This document shows positions 35,101 through 48,360 of a DNA stretch of 64,000 nucleotides, one piece after another; within the stretch, counting starts at the first letter, position 1, and each line of letters opens with the position of its first letter. The position numbers and the translations under genes were made by a program. This DNA comes from Neelides folsomi (lineage: Eukaryota > Arthropoda > Collembola > Neelipleona > Neelidae), in contig JAQGBZ010000328.1 in NCBI GenBank assembly GCA_034687125.1, positions 1-64,000 of the forward strand, written 5' to 3'. The notes below the pieces were generated by a model, which was not told the DNA's origin, did not search any database, and was given only the letters and a program-made list of their open reading frames with translations.

Positions 35101-37809
35101 ACAATTCAGCAATGATTGAACTTTCATCCACGATTGATAATTTAATGAAAGAAAACACAAAGTAAGTTACACTATATACATACATAAATAGAAACTTTTT
35201 AGTTTCATGTTCATAAATCCAATTTTTTATGCACAACTACTTGTTTTATAATAATCCACGTTTTTACATAATATTTATAAATACCTAATGACTTTTTAAT
35301 TGACAAAAGAGGAAACAAAGAAAAAAGTCGTCTTGAAACTGAATTGACAAAACAACGCGTACTTTTGGACGCTTTAGTTGCAAAACGGGGGGAGATTGAA
35401 AATACGAGGAAACATCTTGATCATCAAATTGAAGAAATGCAAATCCGACTCGAAGACATTTTAAGGAACATTGACAAAATGGACATTGATAAGAAGAAAA
35501 TGGTTGTTGATGGCTCAGAGCTTTGTAGACATCTTGAAGAAGCACTTTCCCGAATCGGAGATTTGAGTAAACTCAAAGCTTCTCTAAGCACTCAATTGAG
35601 CGACACAAAGAAAATGGCCGACGAGGAAGCACAAGAGAGAGTTGGGATTTTAGGCAAACTTAGGGTTGTCGAACATGAATTGGAACTTGTTCGAGAAGCG
35701 ATTCAAACAGAAGCTGCTACAAAATTCGCCCTTCAAGTAGAAATTTCAAGAGCCAAAGACAAGAGTCAACTTTACAAGGCAAAATTCGAATCTGAAGCTA
35801 CGGCCAAAATAGACGAATTAACAGAATCAAAGTAATTGTCGTTTAAATATTCTTAAGTTTAACTTACTTTTAGTTAGTTTTAGTTATCTTACATTTTAGT
35901 TAGTTTGTATTAAATTAAATATTTCTTCGGGATATTTATCATCATAGAATTTATTAATGGTAGCTTAACTTTGTTTTTAACATAGGAGACTTTTGAATCT
36001 TCGGCTTGAAGAAGGAGAGGAAGCAATATCCGATCTAACTAAAAAAGTTCTATCATATGAAAAATTGAATAACGTTCTCGACTCTAAATTGATATTTTTG
36101 AGAACTGAAGTTGACAGGGTTAGATCCATTGTCATTCACAAAGAAAAGAGCAAAATGGAATTTGAGAAAGCGAGTGATGACTGGAATACGAAGATTAAAA
36201 CTTTGATTTCTGAACGGGACATGGCTCATACAGAATGCAGAAGTTTATCATCAGAAGTCTTTAGAGCTAAAGCTAACTATGATGAGCAGAGTGAGAGGAT
36301 TGAAATTGCAAAGAGAGAAAACAAATATTACGTTCAAGAATCAAGATGTTTACAAGATCAAATAGCTTCATGTAATCGGAATGTTCAAAATTGTGAAAAG
36401 GCTTTATGCAAGCTCCAATTCGACAAGGGCGAAGTTCAAAAGAGCCTTGAACATATTGAAGCTGCTTTGGAAATGGCGGAAAATAAGAATATTCGTTTGA
36501 ACATGGAAGTTTCACAATTTAAGCAGGACGTTGAACAGAAGATGAAAGAGAAAGAAGAGGAGTTCAACGATACGAGGAAAAATCAAATGAGTGTTTTAAG
36601 CTCATTGCAAGCGAGTCTTGATGCAGAATTAACAGGAAAAACAGAGGCTTTGAGAATGAAAGCCAAGGCTGAATCCACCATTGCTGAACTTGAAATTGCT
36701 TTAGACATTTCCAACAAAGGAAATGCCAATCTCCAAGCTCAAGTTAAGAAAATTAAAGATGAAGTGAACTTGAATGACATATGTCTTCAAAATATTGAAA
36801 GAGAAAAGAAAGAAAATGATCAACAAATCACTTTAACGGAAAAGAAAGCCAAAGAGCTTCAAGATCAAATCAACGAGTCTCGTAAAACTCTCGAGAATGC
36901 CACAAAGAATAGACAAAAGGCTGAACAAGAGAGGAATCAAGCTCGGGATCAACTCCTTGAAATCAATTCTCAAAATGATAAACTCTTATCATCTAAGCGA
37001 AATCTTGAAATGGAAGTTCAAATACTTCATGTATGTAATTTGAAAAAAAATCTTATCTTAATGTGTCTTTATTTAATAAGATTTATTTGACACATTACTC
37101 TTTTCTCATACTCTTTCTCATTACACTTTTAGACTGAAATGGATAGCGGAATAAAAGACATTCAAAATGGGCAAAATAAAGCTAAAAAGGCCATGAGTGA
37201 TGCGACTAGATTGGCCGATTGCCTAAGGAAAGAACAATGCCATACGAAAGAACAAGATCAGATTAAGAGAGAAATGGAAGGGCAGGTCAGAGATTTGTTA
37301 ACCAAAGTGGAGGAAGCAGAAGGGAAAGTCGGAAGTGGAATCAAAGCTGCATTGGAAAAGTTTGACAGGAAGATTCGGACATTGGAACAGGAAATTGAAT
37401 TGAAGAAAATGTCAAGTTCTCAATATGAGAATGGGTTTAAAAAGAGTGAGAGGAAAATTAAAGAGCTTAATTTCCAAGTTGAGGAACAAAAACGATCCCA
37501 CGAAAAAATGGAAGAAGATGTCAAGGCTCTCAATATTAAAATTGTCAATTATAAGAAACTTCTTCAAGATACCGTATGTGTTTTATTGATTGATTACAAG
37601 ATTTAAAATTCTGAATAATGACTAATGATATTAAGATCATTTATAATCTGTATTTGTAGGAAGATATTGCTGCCATTAATTTGGCCAAGTATCAGAAAGC
37701 GCAACAACATTTGGAAGAAACTGGGACCCGCATTGAGCTGTCGGAAAACGCATTGATCTTTGCTCGATCCCAAGGCAGAAAAGAATCCTGTCCTTCAATG
37801 ATTCTTTAA
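29184..37809 (+). CDS. Mhc: Muscle-type myosin II heavy chain, complete (29 coding exons, 1936 aa)
   Basis: Actin-based motor forming thick filaments. Exons: 29184-29369, 29429-29572, 29643-29684, 29783-29897, 29998-30025, 30203-30305, 30393-30485, 30640-30703, 30784-30882, 30972-31075, 31192-31323, 31391-31510, 31588-31737, 31810-32160, 32256-32445, 32527-32576, 32654-32741, 32935-33052, 33158-33275, 33375-33511, 33597-33723, 33779-33988, 34083-34355, 34460-34759, 34851-35161, 35310-35831, 35986-37030, 37133-37573, 37660-37809. The motor has [11 protein letters not shown] at the N-terminus, P-loop GESGAGKT (173-180), switch [20 protein letters not shown], switch [18 protein letters not shown], a long Lys-rich loop 2, the [16 protein letters not shown] reactive-cysteine helix, two light-chain sites ending at WPWWTVW, and a coiled-coil rod of about 1080 residues. 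The family length is about 1940. Oddities: Val181 replaces the usual Glu of GKTEN, no alternative exon copies are seen, two introns have GC donors and one junction appears to need a GA donor. The exon 6 end at 30305 was preferred over 30284 because it matches family spacing. Confidence 0.96.
32823..32898. mobile_element. Short mariner-type hairpin transposon (MITE) in myosin intron 17
   Basis: A 76-base palindromic element starts CAGGGTGGGCCATAA and ends with its inverse, flanked on both sides by TA (32821-32822 and 32899-32900), the Tc1/mariner target duplication. The inverted repeats match over about 33 bases with one mismatch, and almost no internal sequence remains. It carries no transposase and lies in a 193-base intron, so the intron RNA would fold into a long hairpin. 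Confidence 0.85.
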
Positions 37810-38741
37810 CTCTTCATTTTCTCATCATTCATTCATGATTATATTTCCTTTTGGATTGAATGACACAATGATGTTGAAAATACCAAAATTCATATAAACA
37901 TTAATTTAATTTGACAATATATTGGTCATTGGTTTGTTTAAAATGTTATAGTTAAATATATTGAACTTGCGACGTGAGCATATTAGAAAGATAATACTTA
38001 TGAAAGTCAATAAATGAAGATAAATAAATTGGTTACAAGACAAGATGATATGATGAGATTTGTACTTATATAAAAATCATTATTTAACTTGGTTGGATTC
38101 ATTACATTTTTAAATAATTCTCATACAAGGCCATATCCACAATTCCACATTATTCAATAATTCTCTTATTGTTAGATGTTAGTTAAAAGACATCATAACA
38201 TAACATAACTTATTCAAATTATTTTTACCAACTGATATAAAATATAATTGAGATATTTAACCACAAGTACAAGTGATGAATTTAATGGGGGTTGTGTAAT
38301 TGAAAGAAACGTTTTTGTGCTGACGAGGTAAGATGAAACATTTTTCATGGCGTATCGCTAGAGAATCACTTCTCCAAACCAACAACCGTAAATTACGGTC
38401 TGGGAAATGTACTGTAATGTGCATCTCCAAATCATTGTCCTTCTTAAAATTAAACTAACCATTTAATTTTAACGAAATGATTTAATAGTTGATCAACACT
38501 CGGTATATACTCCTCTTTGATTCTTATTCATTGTCTTTAAAGATGCCGTATTTGAAGAGTGCGAGTTCCTCCAAGACTTTTTATTTTGGTTCCGGAACTT
38601 AAGATTTTCTCCCAGTGTTTATTCCGGAATCCGGATCCAATACTTAATTTTCACCAACCATAGTTAAACTTTATTTAGATAAATCTTCGTCCTTTCAGAA
38701 ATCGCATTCCTTCCATATCAACTTAAAGTAGTTGGGATAAA
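37810..38741. other. Intergenic region between myosin and PARN
   Basis: Region of 932 AT-rich bases with the myosin 3' end and the PARN promoter. The part nearest PARN (about 38500-38640) is somewhat GC-richer, with repeated TTCCGGAA-like words. No ORF or RNA gene is seen. Confidence 0.65.
38009..38014 (+). other. Candidate poly(A) signal of myosin
   Basis: AATAAA lies 200 bases after the stop, with a second copy at 38023-38028. Two close hexamers strengthen the call, though AT-richness weakens it. Confidence 0.45.
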
Positions 38742-41700
38742 ATGGAAGTCACTTGTAAAAGTAAGTTCTTTGTCAATTATTCATTTCTTTATCTTGTTGA
38801 CCAATTACAAAATTTAATTTATTATGATTATGAAACAGTTATAAATGCATTCATTTTTTCTTCTTTTTTATAGACTTCGAGGATATTCTGGCGGAGGTTG
38901 AACAGAGCATTGAAACATGTTCATTTATCGCGATTGACACTGAATTGTCTGGATTGAATGTCACCGACGAGAAGGACAATTTATTTGAAACTGTCGAGGA
39001 GCGGTATCATGTTGTGAAGAATTCGGCGTCTCAGTTCTTAATTTTGCAATTTGGCCTGTGTCCTTTTTTCTACAACAAGGAGAAGAATGAATTTACTCAC
39101 AAATGTTTTAATTTCTATACTTTTCCTCGCCAATGCTCGACCAATGCTCCGAATATTCGATTTCTTTGTGAATCCAGCTCGTTAGATTTCCTTGCATCGT
39201 ACGGCTTCAATTTCAACAAATTGATTTACGAAGGTTTATAATAATTTTAATTGACATTGTATAATTTTATTAATTTTATAACTTATTTTTTAAATGATGA
39301 ATAATTTTTAAATGCAGGAATCCCGTATTTGACATTTTCTAACGAAGCTAAGATGCAAGAAGATTGTGAAAAGAAATCGGCTCTTTTAAATTCTGAGGAA
39401 AATTCTTCTCCAATTCAAATTCCGGAAAGTCTCAAAAGTTTCATGACATCTACTGAGTAAGTTGGTTTAAAATTTGAAGAAAATGACGAAATTGGCAATT
39501 AAAATATTTACAATTTATATTTCCTTTTTTGCAGAAACAAAATAAAGGATTTCATAAGGAGTGATGAGGTTGAAATGAAAGTGGAAAACGTGACACCATT
39601 CCAGAGGAAGTTGATTTTTAACAACATCAAGCCCAAATATTCAAAGAACCTTTACTTTGAGAGCATTTTGGCTAATGAGCAAGAGAAATCGATCTCCGAG
39701 AGTGACAAGTCAGATTCAGATGGAGTTACACCAGTGCCGAGGAGAAGAAGCCCTCCGACTGTCAATGACAAGAAAGAAGATGGGAAGAGCAAGGAAAAGA
39801 ATAATTTCCAACCACCCAAACCCAAAGATCGCACAAGGATCTTGAGAATTGTGAAGCTCACTGTGGCACAACAAAATGAACGAATTGCCGAGAAGAAAAA
39901 GAACGAAATGGAAGTCATTTCAAAGGCAATTGGTTTCTCAAGAGTCATCAGAAAAATCAGTCAATCGGTAATGTCTTTATTTATAATTTTAATTTTTTTA
40001 TTTTTTACTTTATCAAATTACTACAAATTACAAATCTTTAATCATCAATAACGAATTTCTGAAATTTATTACTCTTAAATTTTAGGGGAAGATTGTTGTC
40101 GGTCACAACATGCTGTTGGATGTTTCTCATTCTATTCATCAATTCGTCGATCCTCTTCCAGACAATTTGTCCGAATTTAAGATTATGGTTCAGAATTCAT
40201 TTCCGAATCTCGTTGACACAAAATACATGTCGGCAACTCATCCGTTTAAAGATCTAATTACTTCTTCCGTTCTTGGAGATTTGTTCAAGAAAGTCCAGGA
40301 AAAACCTTTTGATCTTCCAAGTAACTTCAATTAAACATTTATACATTTTAAATTAATTTTAAATCTCCATTTTATAATTTTTGCTTTTTATTCAGAAATT
40401 TGTCAAGAAAAAGGAAAAATCAAGAAAGGCTACGATCTTTCTGATCAAAAGCTTCATGAAGCTGGATATGACGCTTTTATTACTGGAGTTAGTTTCTTGG
40501 GAATGTGCCAATATCTTGGGACGCTTCAGGTTCCTAAACAATTGAGAGTTTTTCCAGATTCTCCACTCATTATGCCCTTCCTTAACAAGTATGCGATTAA
40601 AGATTAAATTTATACAATTGTATACTTATGTTCTTGTTTATTATGATTTCACATCTTGTATTACAATCAGACAAACATGTACCGCCTTTTATAGAAAAAA
40701 ATTAATTATTCAAATTACTTGCATTTAATAATTAATTATGCAACTTTAGGTTGTTTTTAATGAGGATGCTCGACATAACGTATCTCAACATATCTGGAAC
40801 AGATTGTAAGCAAATGCAAAAAACAACGAAGCATAATAATATCGATACAAGTATTGATTATAGATTTAAATTAATTTTTTTATTTTAATTAGTGACTCCA
40901 TCTCGATCTCATGTCTTCTATGTGACTTGCCCGAAAGACGCCAGTGTTAAATCAATTAACGAGATTTTCAATCCTTTCGGTAATTCAACTCTCAATTTTA
41001 TTATTTTATTCGTCATTTTTTGAATAATTTATATGATTTATGAGTATGTAAGATAATTTTTATTTCAATGTGAATTAAATTATATATATAACCTTGAACT
41101 TGAAATATTCTACAGGTAACATTCAGATATGGTGGTTGAATTCAACTTCTCTTTTTGTCTCGTTGAGTGATAAGGGTCAATCGAACCTTGTGATGAATAA
41201 CATTGACTGTGAACCAGGATCCCTATTCAAAGTTATTCCATTCGAACAATACCAGAAAATTCAAGCTGAGAAGAAACGACCATTATTGAGCGAAAGCCCG
41301 GAGAGACCCAATGAAGTCATAAAACTCCCTGCCTCCAAAATATCTCATCTAAATGAGCAAATGAATAAAAGGCCCAAAACCGAGTAAGTAATCAATAATC
41401 TATAGTTTGACAATGCTAATAAATTGCTCATTTATATTAACTGATTTCGATAAGAAAAAACTTACACAATTCAATTTCATTCAATGGCCAACGGGAAAGG
41501 AATAGTTCAATAATTTTATAATTATTTAAATACTCGTTAAAAATCATTGTGAGGAGTTTTTTTTTGCTTCATGGGCCAAGAGCAGGAAAATCTCAATGGA
41601 ATCATATGAATCATTAATGGAATTTCAAACATAATTTATACTTCTCCTTAATATAAAAGGGTGTTGAGTGGTTGAGTAATGAGGAAAAAGGTCTTGTTTG

Positions 41701-42699
41701 TATTCTGAGCAGGTTTAGCCAATCTTTGTTTTAACTAACTAATCTCAAATAAGTAAGGCTCATAAAGTTGACCACCCATTGGTGTTTCGCAAAGTAGAAC
41801 TGAAGCTTATTCCCGTGTTGATTATATTATGTCTTTCATTCTTGAGGCTAATTAGAATTGACTGGACTAGAATAAATTAATGCCGGGTCTAGTTAACTCC
41901 CTCGAGAGTTGTTTAATCATTTTGGTCATGGTCAGTATCCTCATCCGCTTGCTCGCTTTTTCCTGTCTGCTTCATAACCTCTTCCTATGTCGGCCCTGCT
42001 TAGTCGAGTCTCCCTACAATTATTACTTCAAACAATTTTTTTCCTCCGTGAACTCACCGAGCTCTTCATTATTCGCCAAGTTCATTCCCTGCTAATGAGT
42101 TTTTCCTCTTCGCTATAATAACTTTTGTCATTGATCACCAGTATAAATAAAATAATATGCAAAATGAATAAATTGACCAAATGAGTTTTTTATACTCAAA
42201 TGGAAAATTCTGATTCTGAACTTTGCATCTGTCTAAAGAACCGTTTAGGAGCGTTTAGGAAGTTAAATTATAAATTCCCTCATAAATTTCGTTAAGTCGA
42301 AGTGTTAATCTCAAAAACTATTAGCGGAAATGGACAAATGCAAAGTGGCTAGCAAAATGAGATTTCACTTCTTGATTCGGCTAATTAAAACTTTAATTAT
42401 TTTTTCATGATTAATGACGCATTGTAAATAAAGTAAAAGAGATTCCAGGGAAACCGGCTAGGAATAGCAGGGTGCTTATGCAAGTTCTCACTCCGAGCAA
42501 TGAAGTGCAATTAGAAGGATGACCATTCTTTGAGGCAAATTGAGTTCGAAAAGAAGCTAATGAGGGCATTTATTCAAACCAGCCTGTCATAAACATTCTG
42601 ATAGAAAACAAAGTGAACACTTACCCAAATGAATTAATTTTTTTTAATTCTAGGCCGAGGAAGAAACAACTGTTTGAAGAACCGGCTTCCTGGAACTAA
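38742..42699 (+). CDS. PARN: Poly(A)-specific ribonuclease PARN, complete (10 exons, 611 aa)
   Basis: DEDD-family 3' exonuclease that shortens poly(A) tails of mRNAs and trims small RNAs. Exons: 38742-38760, 38874-39233, 39318-39456, 39535-39967, 40086-40320, 40396-40588, 40750-40805, 40893-40979, 41116-41383, 42654-42699, all in phase. The catalytic set is complete: Asp28 and Glu30 in AIDTELSG, Asp329 in GHNMLLDV, and His416 and Asp421 in HEAGYDAFITG. TPFQRKLIF belongs to the R3H-containing middle region and IGFSRVIRKI precedes the second half of the nuclease. NIQIWWLNSTSLFVSLS is the RRM-like domain, with the usual Trp. The first coding exon holds only six codons plus one base, and the last holds 14 codons after a 1.27 kb intron. 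A Ser/Pro/Lys-rich insert of about 55 residues sits in the middle region. Length is close to human PARN (639). Identification is secure. Confidence 0.96.
41384..42653 (+). other. Long last intron of PARN
   Basis: This intron is over four times longer than any other in the gene. It contains GC-richer patches (about 41880-42080) with a chance open frame at 41880-42095 but no recognisable nested gene. The junction restores GA+G and reads EPRKKQLFEEPASWN before the stop. Confidence 0.7.
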
Positions 42700-45600
42700 T
42701 AATTTCATTCGGCATTCGCCATCACATCTGACCCAACCATCATTCGGCACAAATATAAGTTCTTGTACATTTTTAATATCCACCATATTGGATGAGATTT
42801 ACCCATTCATTCAATCTGCGGTCAACTTGATGAAATAATAAATAATTGCTATTAAAGCCAACCAAAATCACGTTGTGATTATAAATATCTTTAAATTTGT
42901 GTAACGTTATATTATTTATTAGTGGAGATTGGCTCTTATCAAAATACATATTTATGTTGGAAATACTTTTTAAATCAATGTTCTTTGTATAGAGAATGTT
43001 GAATCATTAGAATTTTATTTAATTGTAAGTTTATTAAAGCGTTGCGGAAAGGGCAGAGCAGACTTTGTGATATTTGAGTCGGATGAAATGAGGGAGGGAC
43101 ATGGAGAAATACAATAATAATATTATGGAATGGATGGAAAAACTCGTAAGACGGCTTAAATTATTAATTAGTTGCCTCGTTTCCAGACTTGAGTCCAATT
43201 CAGTGATATGAAGTGAGTTATCTTAGATTGAAGTCGAGATGTGTAGAAATGTGTTCTTGCTCCTTTGATTCCGCGGCTCGGGTTTAGTAGACGTGTTAAT
43301 TATACGCTCGAGTTTCCCATTCCGCTTTTCTCTTCACAACAACTTGATTATGAGAGTTACATAATATTTAACGAGACGAACACTGCCTCCTTCGACCCTT
43401 TTATGTTCGAATTAAGGGAGGAACAAAGGAAGAGAGAAGGTGAATTAATCTTTTAAAGTATATCAACAATTGCTTTCCTCAATGGAAAATAAGTGTGTCG
43501 TACTGACGTGAGTGAGCTTTACTAATAACTACATTAATATTACTTATACTAGTTATTTAAAATATCAATTTAGTTGTTAATTACACTACGAATCTAGTTT
43601 TAGACTACTATGTAATTTTAAGAGGTGAAGTTCTTTAATTGTTTAATATGCTGATTGATAAGAGCGGAGTTTTTATGCTTTTATTTTAAATTTTACCTTT
43701 TAAAATATTCCTTTTTTATCAATATAATTTAATTTAGCATGTCATTGAGTTATGATCATCTCATTAGTCATTTGTTCTTAAATGAAATTTATGATTTAAC
43801 ATTTTAATCTATATTATTTTTTAAATTTTTTAACGAAAATTCATTATTTATCTTTTATTTTTTTACTTTTAAATACATTTAAATAGCTTTATTTTACCAT
43901 TTCATTTATTTATTAATATTATAATCAATTTTTCAAAACTATAGAATATCCCGCTGAGTTTACTTATAATGTTATAATTATTACAAATATGTTACATCAA
44001 TGGGTATACCTAACTATTTAATTATTAATTTACTAAATTACAATACTAAATACTTATAAAAGATATTCACATAATATTTATTATAATCGATAATCTTTAA
44101 TTTTAGTTAAGATTTACATTTGTTTTGTCTAAAGTTAGTGAGTAAGAACAATTAGTTAAGTTTATCAATTTGTTATCTCCTCGTTTAAATAAATTACGAT
44201 ACTTATTATAATTTTTGTTGTTCGTTCTACAAGAGTTGAGAATTTAATTCCATGTTGAATAAATATCTGTAATATACCACATATTTTTACTTTATAATTC
44301 ATCATTAATACATTCTGTATTTATAATATACAAATTGCAACTTTTTAATCATTAAACAATGCATATAATTTAAAATTTTTATTACTGATTTAGTCATGAA
44401 ATGTTTTTATTGAAAATAAGGCTATCAAAACGACATCATAAAATACTACTAAAATTTTATCATATTCTAAAATACTGTATACAACAGTGTACAAAGGTAT
44501 GAAAGTTATTATATTATTATTAACAAGAAGTACAGGTGAATGGATTGTGAATGAAAAAGAAGAGTGATGATCCGCTGTTGTTGGGTTGAGGTCCGATGAA
44601 ATGGGTTAAACGAAATTTGGGATTTCCAAGGGCATTGCATTTCATTTCGAGAGTCTCCCCTCTTCCCAAGATTTGGTCGAAGAAGTATCTCTCTTTTCAA
44701 ATGCATAATGCTCCACTAGAAATCCCAATCATTGTGTAAACCACATGCTGGGCCTTTATCTCTTCTCTGGCTACATCCACTTGACGAGTCTTTTGATTGT
44801 AGTGTGTGTCCTGGAAGAAGTCGTCCTCTTCCTTCATCTCCCACCTCCTCCAGTCCACACATTTCTCATTATAATGAACTCCACTTCCCCCTTCACCTTT
44901 TATTTACGAACAGGATCCACTCATTTAGGCACATTTCCAAGGACAGAAAAAGAGGGCCATGTTAAATTAAAATAGTGAAATAAGATACCCTCTAAAAAAA
45001 TTGCACACACCTTCTACATAATATCTACCTCAATCTAGTTAAGTCTCCTTTGTTGAAGTCGTGAGCCTCGTTCCTTCTTCATATTGGATTATCGGAGGAG
45101 AGATTCAACAACTAACATTGGGGTATTCCCACATTGGCAAACAATGTTCGCTTTCATTCCAATCACCGCAATCACCATCATCGTCAAAGCCTGACCTCCC
45201 TAGTTGGAGTCATTTGAGCTTGGAACAATGAAGCGATGTTTATTTATAACATTTATAGTGGAAGGTCCACAGTGATCCTGATAGTTAATCTAAAGGTTCT
45301 TATACATCACCAGGATTGAAGCACATTGAGGAAGAAAGTGGAGTTTCCCATTTCACTTTTCTCTCTTTGTTTTTGCATGTGTGGAGTGTCGGTGTGGGTT
45401 CTTCTTCGCTCCTTCAATGGAGGTGGCGATTGGTGGGCGAGGTAATTTAGTATAGGTAGATAATATCACACCTTGGGACTTAGCAGGCCAGTAGACCGAT
45501 TCAATTGTGAGGAAGCCAACTGAGCCACTAAGGCCCTAGGTGGGATATCAAATCTCCAGGTCTCATTATTATTCTGCTCCCCGGTCAGCTCATTCCCACT

Positions 45601-48360
45601 CCCGAGTCGTCTGCTAATCCCAGTCATCCAAACGAATTTAATTTGATGAATCAAAATAGCACTGGGACTCGTCTTGAACAAAGCCAATGTGCCTCCAAAC
45701 TCGCCCTCTTCTCTAAACTTAGATTCTAATTATGATGAGATAATGGGAATGATGACCTGGCTGAAATCTGCTAATTAATACAAATTGGTCGAGAATGGGA
45801 AAGAATTTTAATCCAAATCTTGGTCTCATGGCCCAATAAGTGAAATTATCACTCATCCTAATATATTATTAGTTTGCAATTTTTCAACTACACTCACATG
45901 TGTACAATACATCTGGATGAAGCCTCCGATAAGAGCTACTATTAATTCTTTAGTTCCGCCTAATTTTTTGAAAACTACTTCTGGCCTGTATATATGCCCA
46001 ATCAAAATATGATTAGTGATTAATATCATACATAAGCGCAAGTTTAAATGAATACGAAGAGTGTTTGTAAAATTATACCAAGTAATGCATTTCGAGCCTT
46101 TCTTATTTTTGAGAAACTTAATTTAAAGTTGAATCATCATCAATTTTAAACTGCCATTTTTTTAAGATTTACTTATATTTTGCAATGTATCTATCAATGT
46201 CAATGTAATATACTATTAAAAGTAATAATTGATTCCATTAACCTGAATTTATAAGTACTGTGCCGGTGGCCTGTGTGCAGTGTCAATGAAAATCGCTTAA
46301 TATGAACATAATACATATAACCAGAACCATTTATAATGAAATAACTTTTAACTAATGCTTTGTAGTATTGAATTCACTCTGTAATGCCTTTAACAAAATT
46401 GTTTAGGTGTCATATTTTCAGACTCAAAACTTGAGATTGGGACAATGTCGTTATCGTTAGTGATCATTAAAGATGCATTAACTTTGTCTAATAAATAAAT
46501 ATATGCAAACCCAATTAAAGGCTAAAAGGTCAAATGTAAATACCGTTATTGATTATTACCTTAATGAAAACATCAACATTTACCTTATTGTTGTACAGCA
46601 CAGGTAATAATTTAACAATGCTTAAGTATTTTGTAATACTTACACGCTGTGGCATTCATATATCATATTTTTTCTTTGGGACGATGATCATCCTGAATTC
46701 TGTTAAAAATTTCAGCTTGTATTAATTATTATTAATCATAACTTGAATGATATTATCATTTAACTTTTGAATTACAAATAGGGTATAATTTAATAAATAT
46801 CTTATTTCTGCAAAAATTTAATGCTTATTAGAGATACTCTTGTAAGATATTCCAAATGAATGTTCATACATTTTAAAGAAATGGTGTAATATAAGCCCAT
46901 TTAGAAATTTCTAATTTATGCACGCACCATCGTAATGTGAGCTCATCTTTTATCATCTCTAGCATGGCAATTCATCAGGGAAGACGAAAATGATAAAAAA
47001 TGCTTTCTTTTTGAAGTTGAGAAATGTGGAGCGGCACCTGAGTGTAAAAGTGAGTAGCATTAGGATCCGGTTAATAAAATCACCTAAAGACCAATGGTTT
47101 GGAATCGAGGGAAGAAAAGTGTGAAATGACGGCAGATAAGGTAGAATCTGCAAATGCGAAGCGGAGGAGAATACTAGTAATTAAGGTCCTTGGAGCGGAA
47201 CTATAGTAAATGTGTGTGACTAGCTCGGGGAATTGAAGGGATTCTTTCTCTTGTATACCCCCTGAATTATCATCAGATAATCATTCCCTTCTTCCTTCAT
47301 ACAAACGAACATGGAAGATGGGCAAGAATCGGTTTGAATAAAAAGAACTTCTCCGTCCTCCCACTCTGTATCTATAACGGAAGTGGGGTTCAAAGGAAAC
47401 GGCTACTTTTGCAAAACTTAAAAGCTCAACTTTACAAATTATAATAGTTTATCTCCATTCATGTCTTATTTAATGCAACAAATTACAACGTGAGCAAATG
47501 AGGAAAATGCATAGGAATATAAAATGTACTATTTATATTACATTACATAATAGAGAAATATAAGAAATGTTAACAACTCTTTCAGCTCATCAAAGCTATC
47601 GTAATAAATTTTGAGTATGTGAATACATTAGGTTTTAATTACTTGTACATTGTAAGCCGCAGCCCTTAAAAAGCTGTGAACTTGGAATACAATAAAACCG
47701 TGTGCTCTCGAATAAAAAATGCAACTAAAATTATTATTCTTTTTGTTTACGAATTTTTTATATGAGCAATATCTGTAAATTGCATAATGGCATATTTAAC
47801 TAAGCGTTTTTGTTCTTATCAGATATTTGTTTACTTTATGATTTATTTTATAGTCATAATACTCCCAATAAATCCGGTTTAATAAACATCAAAGAAAAAA
47901 TGATATAAATAATTATTAATTATTAGCAACTCTATTGTATATTATAGGTAGATTCTCGGGAAAAATCTGATCTGGAAAAAGTTTTTATTGCTTCAACTAT
48001 CCCAACAATAAATAATAACTTTATGACTCAATATAATTGTGATTCTATTCTAGCTTAATAAACGGGTTTGGTTCTCTGTGGGTCTTATTTTAAGTTAAAT
48101 AAGTAGTAATTAAATGTGCAGATTTTTATATTTTCCAGGATTTAACACGAATAGATGATTATTTAATAATTGACAATATGTAATTGATAAAACATGTTAT
48201 TCCAGACCGGAAATCATAGATCATCATTACACTATTGAACTCTTGACTGTTTAAATACAAAGTAGTTTGTAGTTTAAAGATTAGTGAAACTAGTGGTAGT
48301 ATCGTTGTATAATGTTATTTATTCGCAGAAGCCCCTATTGAATCATTAAAAATTTTTGTT
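42700..48360. other. Gene-poor region after PARN, first part
   Basis: The PARN 3' end lies at its left, with AATAAT/AATAAA-type signals about 140 bases after the stop. The rest is mostly very AT-rich. GC-richer patches occur at about 43060-43450, 44500-45740 and 46930-47400. Open frames in them (for example 43265-43456, 44732-44965 and 45466-45687 minus) overlap on both strands, match no family I know and lack a consistent exon structure. No RNA gene or transposon is recognised. Confidence 0.55.

Noticed and set aside
44732..44975. Two overlapping hydrophobic open frames near 44.8 kb
   Set aside because: They are alternative frames of the same pyrimidine-rich DNA with no domain or exon support, so likely chance.
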